Source: Devosia equisanguinis (lineage in GTDB: Bacteria > Pseudomonadota > Alphaproteobacteria > Rhizobiales > Hyphomicrobiaceae). Taken from it: 6,452 nucleotides of DNA. Shown here in pieces: positions 1-4,923 of this stretch. The notes under the pieces were generated by a model that was given only the letters and a program-made list of their open reading frames with translations, ran no database searches and had not been told where the DNA came from. Both the position numbers and the translations under genes were made by a program. Position 1 is the first letter of the stretch. Each line of letters starts with the position of its first letter. The DNA lies in the NCBI GenBank assembly GCA_945901835.1, contig CAMDMH010000190.1, positions 1 to 6,452 on the forward strand. Direction: 5' to 3'.

Positions 1-363
1 CCACGCTTCCGAAATCCAGCGAATCCGTTCTACAGTGTGTCGGCATCGGGCGCCTGCTCCGCTTCAGGTGAAGTCGTTCTCGTAAAACAACTTTCCCTGA
101 TTCGGAGGCCCGATGTCGTCATCCATGGTGAGAAACGCGGGCTAGGCCCGCCGTTTATTTTGAACGTCGTTCTCTCACGGAGATGCGAAACATGCGTTCC
201 ATGTCTGATGTGAAATCGAATAAAATCTTGTCCAGTTCGAGCCGGCGGGAGTTTCCAGAGCGTGAACAGCCGTTGCCACCGGGGCCGTGTGGTCCTACTA
301 ATGCTCGGCAACCGCGAGCCTTCGACGCCCGCGAAGCAGCCTGTCAACTGGGGAGGAACTCGC
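1..363. other. Gene-poor left edge and 5' region of the dehydrogenase operon
   Basis: I find no convincing gene here. On the + strand one frame stays open to about 213, but its translation has no recognisable family features, and the other two frames stop at 69-71 and 83-85. The notable objects are a GC-rich hairpin with a T-rich tail at 133-161 and, just before the dehydrogenase, a strong ribosome-binding site (GGGAGGA at 351-357). A TAAAAT at 221-226 could be a -10 box for the operon, but no good -35 lies 16-18 bases upstream, so I do not call a promoter. Confidence 0.5.
133..161 (+). terminator. Candidate intrinsic terminator of an upstream rightward gene
   Basis: A hairpin forms between 133-142 and 146-156, with loop TAG and one bulged C at 151. 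It has five G:C pairs next to the loop, two more after the bulge and three A:T pairs at the base. The tail reads TTTATTTTG (154-162), which suits an intrinsic terminator reading rightward. The opposite strand has a poorer tail. It would end a + strand gene lying mostly to the left of this window. The alternative is a chance GC-rich palindrome in the leader of the next operon. Confidence 0.5.
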
Positions 364-1605
364 ATGACTTCGATCAGGAGCTGGCTCGGCGCGACCGCGG
401 CGCTCGTGGTGCTCGCGTCGCCCGCATTCGCTCAATCACCGCCGGGTTTCAGCGCGCTCGACAAGTCCGATCCGAAGACGAGCAAGCAGGACGCGGGCCT
501 CAAACCACATCCGACGCCGCCGATCGCAGCCGTTGCAGACAAGCTGCCGATCGACAAGATCAAGTTGCCGGCCGGCTTCAAGGCCGAGGTATGGTCCACG
601 GGCCATGCCGGTGCGCGCACGATGGTGCGCGGCGCCAAGGGCACGATCTTCATGGGTACGCGCCAGATCGGCCGCGTCTATGCGATCACCGACGACATGG
701 GCAAGCGGACCGTGCGCACGCTCGTGCAGGGCCTGACGCAGCCGAATGGTCTCGCATTCAAAGACGGCGCGCTCTACGTGCTCGCGATCAATCGGGTGCT
801 GCGCTACGACAACATCGAGGACAAGCTCGACAATCCGGGTACGCCCGTCGAGCTGACGAAAGCGTTCGACCTGCCGGATACGGTCCATCACAATTGGAAG
901 TATGCTGCTTTCGGGCCCGATGGGAAGCTCTACGTTCAGGTCGGCGCGAACTGCAACGTCTGTGAGATCAATCCCGGAATTCATGCTCAGATCCGACGCT
1001 ACAATCTCGATGGCACCGGTATGGAAATCGTGGCCCGCGGCGTCCGTAACACCGTTGGTTTCGACTGGCATCCTGTTACCAAGGAATTGTGGTTCACCGA
1101 CAATGGCAAGGACTGGTTCGGCAACGAAGGTCCAGAGGACGAGTTGAACCGCGTGGCCAAGGGTAACGAGGGCGCCAACTTTGGCTTCCCGTATTGCCAC
1201 GCACGCGGAATGACCGATACCGCTCTGAAGAAGCCCAACTCGTGCGCCGGCGTGACGATGCCGGCCGCCCTGCTCGGCCCGCATGCCGGGGCTCTCGGCA
1301 TCAAGTTCTATACCGGCAAGATGTTCCCGAAGTCGTACCAGAACGTCGCGCTCATCGCGCGGCGGGGATCGTGGAACCGCGAGCAGAAGTTCGGTTACGA
1401 CGTCGCGATCGCACGGATCGGCTCCAACGGCACGGCCAAGATCGAGCCGTTCATGACCGGCCTGCTCGATGCCAAGGCCAACACGTTCGCCGGGCGCCCG
1501 ACCTACGTGCTGCCATTGCCTGACGGTTCGCTACTCGTGTCCGACGAACAAAATGGTGCGACGTACCGCATCACGTACGGATCGCAGAAAGTGGCCAACC
1601 GGTAG
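364..1605 (+). CDS. Periplasmic PQQ-dependent sugar/L-sorbosone dehydrogenase-like beta-propeller protein
   Basis: The 413-residue product resembles the soluble PQQ-dependent dehydrogenase family (L-sorbosone/glucose dehydrogenase-like six-bladed propellers), which oxidise aldoses or related alcohols and aldehydes in the periplasm. I chose the ATG at 364 because GGGAGGA lies six bases upstream and a signal peptide follows directly (hydrophobic core about 8-20, likely cleavage AFA|Q at 23/24). The frame is open back to 262 but the extra residues look non-coding. Family-like segments are LPAGFKAEVWSTG (68-80), QPNGLAFKDGALYV (126-139), HHNWKYAAFGPDGKLYV (175-191), ARGVRNTVGFDWHPVTKELWF (start 224), FTDNGKDW (244-251) and LPDGSLLVSD (385-394). 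His175/His176 lie where family members carry the catalytic base, and Arg228-Asn229 lie near the usual cofactor/Ca site; both assignments are by analogy with soluble glucose dehydrogenase. The CNVC motif (197-200) lacks a following His, so it is not a haem site; C278 and C294 may be structural. The next gene is a diheme cytochrome 15 bases away, probably its electron acceptor. The substrate is unknown, and PQQ use is inferred, since no pqq genes are in view. Confidence 0.88.
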   Translation: MTSIRSWLGATAALVVLASPAFAQSPPGFSALDKSDPKTSKQDAGLKPHPTPPIAAVADKLPIDKIKLPAGFKAEVWSTGHAGARTMVRGAKGTIFMGTRQIGRVYAITDDMGKRTVRTLVQGLTQPNGLAFKDGALYVLAINRVLRYDNIEDKLDNPGTPVELTKAFDLPDTVHHNWKYAAFGPDGKLYVQVGANCNVCEINPGIHAQIRRYNLDGTGMEIVARGVRNTVGFDWHPVTKELWFTDNGKDWFGNEGPEDELNRVAKGNEGANFGFPYCHARGMTDTALKKPNSCAGVTMPAALLGPHAGALGIKFYTGKMFPKSYQNVALIARRGSWNREQKFGYDVAIARIGSNGTAKIEPFMTGLLDAKANTFAGRPTYVLPLPDGSLLVSDEQNGATYRITYGSQKVANR

Positions 1606-1620
1606 TAGGGTACTTCATCC

Positions 1621-2250
1621 GTGAAGCCAGTTTCGTTCGGACGTTCGCGGTCGCCAGCCAATCGGCTGGCGGCCGCAGCCATTGCAGCAGCCGGCTATCT
1701 GGCAGTGTTTGGGCTGGCAGTGTGCGGGTCAGCCTTCGCGCAGAGCATGACGCTGGCCGAGCGGTTGAAGACCTGTGCGGCCTGCCACGGCGAAGACGGC
1801 AACTCGAAGCTCCAGAACATTCCGTCGCTTGCCGGTCAGCCGGAGTTCTTCGTTCTCAATCAGTTGTTCCTGATGAGAGAAGGCGTACGGAGGATCGAGG
1901 CCATGGTGGGTCTCGTAAAGAATTTGAAGGACGAGGAGCTGCAGGCACTCGCCGTCCATTTCTCCAAGTTGCCGCCGAAAGCGAGCGACGAGAAGGTCGA
2001 TCCGGCGCTGGTTAAGCAGGGCGAGGCGCTCGCGGCGAAAATGCGTTGTTCGTCCTGCCATCTGCCGTCGCTTGCAGGCCAGGAGCAGATGCCGAGGCTC
2101 GCGCGGCAGCGCATCGACTACATGATCGAGGCGATGAAAGCCTTCCGCGACAACAAGCGGAGCGGGGCGGACACATCGATGACTGCCGTCATCGTCGGCG
2201 TTTCGGATGCCGATCTCACGGCGCTGGCGCATTACGCGACGCAGCGCTGA
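1621..2250 (+). CDS. Exported diheme c-type cytochrome (cytochrome c4-like / class I)
   Basis: This 209-residue protein has two haem-attachment motifs, CAACH (52-56) and CSSCH (143-147), in two repeated class I cytochrome domains. The likely distal Met ligands are Met95 and Met187, each followed by a short helix with an acidic D/E-rich motif (NLKDEEL, GVSDADL), as in cytochrome c4-type tandem domains. An N-terminal signal sequence (hydrophobic about 17-35, probable cleavage AFA|Q at 40/41) sends it to the periplasm, where haem is attached. The start is the GTG at 1621. An in-frame stop at 1606-1608 excludes anything earlier, and the first in-frame ATG (residue 43) would lose the signal peptide. 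The Shine-Dalgarno is poor (only GGG about 10 bases before), so translation may be coupled to the dehydrogenase, whose stop is 15 bases upstream. The inferred role is electron transfer from the PQQ-type dehydrogenase to a terminal oxidase or another cytochrome. The family is clear; the partner is inferred from context. Confidence 0.88.
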   Translation: MKPVSFGRSRSPANRLAAAAIAAAGYLAVFGLAVCGSAFAQSMTLAERLKTCAACHGEDGNSKLQNIPSLAGQPEFFVLNQLFLMREGVRRIEAMVGLVKNLKDEELQALAVHFSKLPPKASDEKVDPALVKQGEALAAKMRCSSCHLPSLAGQEQMPRLARQRIDYMIEAMKAFRDNKRSGADTSMTAVIVGVSDADLTALAHYATQR

Positions 2251-2554
2251 AGGGTCGCGCGCGGTGAGGCCGGGTTGCGCTGCGCGTGCAACTTCGGTCG
2301 CTGTCGTGCGTTAGCACGTGTCTGACTTTCGATCGCCCGCCGGACGTGCTGCGGGATATCGGAAAAATGAAACATCGAAAACTCGACCGCTTCGCCGTCA
2401 CCGATGGCGGAGACAGCGCGCGGCTGCCGATGTGAACGACAGCAGCGTACGCGCGCAATCGAGTTCTTCGAGCAGACTGTCTGGGCCGTTGCCATGCGCT
2501 GCGGCCATGCCCTGCCGATCGTAGTGAACACCGACCAAACTGGAGTAATGGGAA
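2251..2554. other. 304-base intergenic region without a credible gene
   Basis: No reading frame here looks like a real protein. It contains two small hairpins at its left end (2274-2292 and 2305-2318) that could help end the dehydrogenase-cytochrome transcript. There is also a 22-codon mini-ORF (2367-2435) that I do not accept, and a 7-base direct repeat GCCATGC at 2491 and 2504. The only clear translation signal is TGGAG at 2541-2545 in front of the next gene. I see no consensus promoter, although the next gene needs one somewhere here unless it is read through. Confidence 0.5.
2274..2318 (+). terminator. Tandem small hairpins, possible weak 3' end of the cytochrome operon
   Basis: Stem one pairs 2274-2280 with 2286-2292 (GTTGC/GCAAC plus a G:U and a C:G pair, 5-base loop). 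Stem two pairs CGTGC (2305-2309) with GCACG (2314-2318) around loop GTTA. Neither has a real T run behind it, so at best this is a weak or Rho-assisted terminator or a 3'-end stabiliser. It starts 24 bases after the cytochrome stop, which is the right place. Confidence 0.25.
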
Positions 2555-3031
2555 ATGAGCAAGGATCAGGACCGAATCTGGGAACTGGTAGAGAAGCTCG
2601 ACTACTGCATGCTCACCACGGCAGCGGCCGGGAAAATGCGTGCGAGGCCGATGTCGTCCATCCCCACTCCGGCTGAAGGGGTGATCCATTTCGTGACCAG
2701 CCGGGAGGGGGCGATCGACGAGGAACTGGCGGCGAACTCCCAGGTCCTGCTGAACTACAGCGACGGGTCGTCGAAGTTCGTGTCGATCAGCGGCGTGGCT
2801 CGAATCGTCGAGGATCGCGCCCTGATCAAGCGGCTGTGGAGTTCCGGCGCTCAGGCGTTCTGGCCCAACGGGCCTGACGATCCTTCGATCATCGCGCTGG
2901 CCGTCAGCCCGATCGAAGCCGATTTGTGGGACGGGTCGAACAGCATCGTCGCTGCGGTCAAGATGGCGTTCGCGCTGGGTTCTGGTCAGGCGCCGGATCT
3001 GGGGGACCGGAAGAAAGTCGCCATGGGCTGA
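2555..3031 (+). CDS. General stress protein 26-like pyridoxamine 5'-phosphate oxidase family protein
   Basis: The 158-residue product is similar to the general stress protein 26 branch of the PNPOx-like split-barrel flavoproteins. These small cytosolic dimers bind FMN/FAD and are linked to stress, but usually have no proven reaction. Recognisable pieces are the N-terminal helix with a following strand (WELVEKLDYCMLTT, 9-22), the MRARPMSS strand (28-35), the IHFVTSREGAIDEEL strand-helix (44-58), VLLNYSD...FVSISGVARIVEDR (64-88), then a helix with LW followed by AFWPNGPDDPSIIAL (101-115) and EADLWDG (121-127). The Trp/Phe-rich PNGPDDP loop is typical of this subgroup. The start is the ATG at 2555, nine bases after GGAG (2542-2545); another ATG at 2548 is out of frame. 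Length is normal for the family. It is convergent with the solute-binding gene and does not obviously share an operon with its neighbours. Actual pyridoxal phosphate synthesis is unlikely. Flavin binding is inferred from the fold. Confidence 0.8.
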   Translation: MSKDQDRIWELVEKLDYCMLTTAAAGKMRARPMSSIPTPAEGVIHFVTSREGAIDEELAANSQVLLNYSDGSSKFVSISGVARIVEDRALIKRLWSSGAQAFWPNGPDDPSIIALAVSPIEADLWDGSNSIVAAVKMAFALGSGQAPDLGDRKKVAMG

Positions 3032-3032
3032 C

Positions 3033-3074
3033 GGCGATCCGTGCCTCGCCTGGTTCGAGAAGGCACGGATCGTC
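3033..3074. terminator. Hairpin between convergent genes, possible bidirectional terminator
   Basis: CGATCCGTGCC (3035-3045) is an exact reverse complement of GGCACGGATCG (3062-3072). Adding a G:T and a G:C pair gives a 13-pair stem over a 16-base loop that can itself form a TCG/CGA mini-stem. It begins two bases after the stop of the stress-protein gene and ends ten bases before the stop of the solute-binding gene, so both transcripts would carry it at their 3' ends. Neither side has a strong T tract, so it may act as a Rho-assisted end or RNase barrier rather than a classical intrinsic terminator. Confidence 0.6.
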
Positions 3075-3083
3075 CAGCTTCCG

Positions 3084-4052
3084 TCATTGCAGCTTGATGT
3101 TGGCCGACTTGATGATCTCGCCCCATCGCTTGTATTCGGCCGCGACGAAGTCCCTGGTCTGATCGGGCGTGCCGAGGATGGGCGTGAGCAGTTGCTTGCT
3201 CATCTGGTCCTTGGCGGCCGGCGTTCCGAAAGCCTGTTTCGTTTCCTCGTAGAGGAAATCGATCACGGCTTTCGGCGTGCCGGTGGGGACGAAGAAGCCG
3301 AACCACGGGCCGCCTTCCAGCTGCGGAAATCCCGCCTGCTTGGCGGTCGGCACGCCGGGGAAAACCGGGTCGGGTTGTGCCGACGTTATCAGCAGGGCCT
3401 TGACGTTGCCGGCTTCGACCTGGGGACGCGCCAGCGTCAGGATGTCGAACACCACGGCGACGTGGCCGGCGACGAGGTCCTGCACGGCCGGCGCACCGCC
3501 GCGATACGCGACGTGGGCGAGGTCGATTCCGGCCAGTTGCTTGAATTGCTCGCCCAGGATGTGGCCGGAACTGCCATTGCCTTGCGATCCGTAGGAGACC
3601 TTGCCCGCATTCGCCTTCGCATAGGACACGAACTCCTGAGCCGTGTTGGCCGGGATTTTCGGATTGACGACCATGATGTTGGCCGACTGCACGGCGACGG
3701 TGACGGGGGCGAAGTCCTTTTCGGCGTCATAGGTCAGCGTCTGCAGGTGTGGCAAGATCGCCTGAGTCGCGTGGAAACCGACGTAGACGGTGTGCCCGTC
3801 GGCCGGCGACTTGGCGACGAACGCGGCAGCGATGGCGCCGCCCGCGCCCGTTCGGTTCTCGACCACCGCGGTCTTTCCGGTATCGTTCAGGCGCTGCGCG
3901 AGGGCGCGCCCCGTGATGTCGGCGACGCCGCCGGGAGGCGTGGGGACGATGATCTTGATGGGCTGGGACGGATACGCCTGGGACCAGGCCGGCCCGGCGA
4001 ACGGTGCAGCGACGGCGATGCCGAGGGCGAGCGCGCCGAGTGTCGAACGCAT
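3084..4052 (-). CDS. Tripartite tricarboxylate transporter (Bug/TctC family) periplasmic solute-binding protein
   Basis: The 322-residue exported protein belongs to the Bug (TctC-like) family, which binds small carboxylates and other compounds in the periplasm and delivers them to TctA/TctB membrane proteins or acts as a sensor. The start ATG at 4052 has AAGGAA about ten bases upstream and opens a signal peptide (hydrophobic about 5-20, cleavage near residues 24-26). The mature protein begins with the characteristic YPSQPIKIIVPTPPGGVADI (27-46), followed by VVENRTGAGG (63-72), SPADGHTVYVG (82-92), YGSQGNGSSGHILGEQF (154-170), HVAYRGGAPAVQDLVAGHV (180-198) and a C-terminal helix RWGEIIKSANI. 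Length is usual for the family. No tctA or tctB is present, so it is an orphan binder, as is common in bacteria with expanded Bug families. It lies 51 bases downstream of a small barrel protein on the same strand, and the two may be co-transcribed. The ligand cannot be read from the sequence. Confidence 0.93.
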   Translation of the reverse strand: MRSTLGALALGIAVAAPFAGPAWSQAYPSQPIKIIVPTPPGGVADITGRALAQRLNDTGKTAVVENRTGAGGAIAAAFVAKSPADGHTVYVGFHATQAILPHLQTLTYDAEKDFAPVTVAVQSANIMVVNPKIPANTAQEFVSYAKANAGKVSYGSQGNGSSGHILGEQFKQLAGIDLAHVAYRGGAPAVQDLVAGHVAVVFDILTLARPQVEAGNVKALLITSAQPDPVFPGVPTAKQAGFPQLEGGPWFGFFVPTGTPKAVIDFLYEETKQAFGTPAAKDQMSKQLLTPILGTPDQTRDFVAAEYKRWGEIIKSANIKLQ

Positions 4053-4103
4053 GAGTTGGAATTCCTTCCCGTTGGGTGAAAGTTGCGCCAGCGACGGCGG
4101 TGA

Positions 4104-4457
4104 TCAGGCATGCTCGGGTGAGCGGGCCTTGCCGTCGGCCGTCCATTCCGTGACTTTGCCCTGCTCGTTGTCGACCAGCAGGAAGAGGTCGAAGTACCTG
4201 ATCGTCGGGTAGCTGCCGGAGCGGCTCTTCACGGCTTCGCGCCAAGGTTCATCGTGGGCCTTCTGCGCGGCTTCGACGGAAGGCCAGACATAGATGCCGG
4301 CGGAGGTGCCTTCGGCCGCTCCAATGCCCATGGCGAAGTGTTTGCGCAGCAGGTCTTCATTGGCCGTCCACTTGGGGATTACGTGGCGGGCGTCCTCGAG
4401 CATCCGGTCGCGGTCCCATCCCGTGGGTGTCGGGAACGTGACTATCTCGACGATCAT
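4104..4457 (-). CDS. YdhR-like dimeric alpha/beta-barrel (putative monooxygenase) protein
   Basis: The 117-residue cytosolic protein looks like the YdhR-type branch of the antibiotic-biosynthesis-monooxygenase/dimeric alpha-beta-barrel fold. It has an N-terminal strand (IVEIVTFPTP), a helix with WDRDRMLEDARHVIPKW, a strand ending KHFAMG, a strand AGIYVWPSVEAAQKAH with the usual aromatic-acidic helix, and a final strand YPTIRYFDLFLLVDN. I placed the start at 4457, not at the ATG at 4469, because GGAGGA overlaps the earlier ATG region and lies four to five bases before the 4457 ATG. The longer form would add only MEDP and would have its Shine-Dalgarno inside the coding sequence. No Cys/His metal site is visible. 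Members of this fold include cofactor-free oxygenases, isomerases and proteins of unknown use, so 'monooxygenase' is a fold label, not a shown activity. It precedes the Bug gene by 51 bases on the same strand, which suggests one transcript and perhaps linked metabolism of the bound compound. Confidence 0.68.
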   Translation of the reverse strand: MIVEIVTFPTPTGWDRDRMLEDARHVIPKWTANEDLLRKHFAMGIGAAEGTSAGIYVWPSVEAAQKAHDEPWREAVKSRSGSYPTIRYFDLFLLVDNEQGKVTEWTADGKARSPEHA

Positions 4458-4730
4458 CGGATCCTCCATGGGGCTGTTTTTCTTATCGACTTCTTGTCGG
4501 CGTACCTAAGCGGGCGTTAGGCGCGATTTCAAGCGTCGTCATGGCCGATGCCGATCGATCCCGATCGAAAGCTGCCCCGGCATCGTGCCAAGGCTCGGCC
4601 GCGCGGGTGTTCTCGCGAAGAGATGTAGGGGCCATCATACCTGCCCGATGGTTCGGCCAAGAGCCGTAAGCGTGTGTGGCCGAAGTTCTAACCACCTGAA
4701 AAATCCGCGCCCGTGATGCAAGTTAGCGCT

Positions 4731-4758
4731 TTCGCAACGCGCGCCACTTTGTTATAAG
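4731..4758 (+). promoter_or_regulatory. Candidate sigma-70-type promoter of rho
   Basis: TTCGCA (4731-4736, four of six consensus positions) is followed by a 16-base spacer and TATAAG (4753-4758, five of six). Transcription would start at about 4764-4766 and give a leader of about 160 nt before the rho ATG. It is the best promoter-like pair in the spacer upstream of rho. The sequence AGCGCTT occurs at 4725-4731 and 4757-4763, overlapping the -35 and -10 edges, which could matter for control. No start-site data support this; other promoters further upstream are possible. Confidence 0.5.
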
Positions 4759-4765
4759 CGCTTCG

Positions 4766-4819
4766 ATGATGCTACCCCGGCGGCGGAGAGGTTCGCCGGC
4801 CAGCGCCATGCCCCACTAG
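4766..4819 (+). CDS. Possible 17-codon leader mini-ORF upstream of rho
   Basis: A small frame opens with two consecutive ATGs (4766 and 4769) and ends at TAG 4817-4819. The peptide would read MMLPRRRRGSPASAMPH, with four consecutive Arg codons (CGG CGG CGG AGA). If the candidate promoter is right, the RNA begins at or next to the first ATG, so translation would be leaderless; no Shine-Dalgarno lies upstream. A leader peptide precedes rho in Escherichia coli (rhoL), but I see no sequence similarity to it. A chance short frame is an equal possibility. Confidence 0.25.
   Translation: MMLPRRRRGSPASAMPH
4777..4799 (+). promoter_or_regulatory. GC-rich hairpin in the rho leader
   Basis: CCGGCG (4777-4782) pairs exactly with CGCCGG (4794-4799) around an 11-base loop that includes GGAGAGG. 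It falls within the Arg-codon run of the leader mini-ORF, so ribosome passage would melt it. It is a six-pair stem, short enough to occur by chance in GC-rich DNA; any attenuator role is inference. Confidence 0.25.
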
Positions 4820-4844
4820 AGGCATATCCGCGCGACACGCATCA

Positions 4845-4896
4845 TTCCCTCCTTCTACTTTTCGATCGTGCGGCAGTACCTCTTCCCCTCCTCCTT
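4845..4896 (+). promoter_or_regulatory. Pyrimidine-rich, rut-like segment of the rho leader
   Basis: Two pure pyrimidine tracts lie in the untranslated leader: 4845-4856 (12 bases) and 4879-4896 (18 bases, mostly CC and TC dinucleotides). Rho's primary RNA-binding site prefers unstructured C-rich, YC-dimer RNA. In Escherichia coli, rho is known to limit its own expression by terminating in its leader. C-rich, G-poor RNA just before the rho start therefore fits an autoregulatory loading site. The tract also lies just ahead of the GGAG ribosome-binding site (4914-4917), so binding could affect translation too. The function is inferred. Confidence 0.4.
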
Positions 4897-4923
4897 GCCG
4901 GCAGATCGCCCCCGGAGCCTTTA

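Larger units (their letters stand above)
4458..4923. other. Divergent intergenic region between the YdhR/Bug pair and rho
   Basis: This 466-base spacer separates leftward and rightward genes, so it must hold both control regions. Leftward side: a TTGAAA (opposite strand of 4527-4532) could be a -35, but the -10 17 bases on is poor. The interrupted palindrome CCTAA-N7-TTAGG (4505-4521) lies between it and the start. Middle: an 8-bp perfect inverted repeat TTCGGCCA/TGGCCGAA (4652-4659 with 4677-4684) over a 17-base loop. Rightward side: the candidate rho promoter and leader described separately. The open frames in this region have no protein-like composition. Confidence 0.5.

Noticed and set aside
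64..126. 20-codon frame on the minus strand (MDDDIGPPNQGKLFYENDFT)
   Set aside because: The composition looks protein-like, but there is no Shine-Dalgarno, an in-frame stop lies just upstream, no family is recognised, and it is short enough for chance.
197..200. Residues 197-200 of the dehydrogenase (CNVC) as a haem or metal site (positions given in residues)
   Set aside because: The motif lacks the following His needed for c-type haem; the same spacing occurs in related propellers without haem, so it is more likely structural.
436..1284. Long open frame antisense to the dehydrogenase
   Set aside because: It mirrors the codon pattern of a well-supported gene on the other strand. Its translation is rich in Arg/His/Val/Ala with no domain, as expected for GC-rich antisense frames.
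2367..2435. 22-codon + strand frame (MKHRKLDRFAVTDGGDSARL...) between the cytochrome and stress-protein genes
   Set aside because: The only upstream purine run is GGA three bases before ATG, which is too close. No similarity is recognised and no supporting context is seen.
3087..4079. 330-codon open frame antisense to the Bug gene
   Set aside because: The Bug protein is unmistakable on the minus strand. The antisense frame has low-complexity Arg/Gly/Asp composition and no motifs.
4467..4469. ATG at 4469 as start of the YdhR-like gene
   Set aside because: The GGAGGA ribosome-binding site lies immediately downstream of this codon and is well placed for the ATG at 4457 instead.
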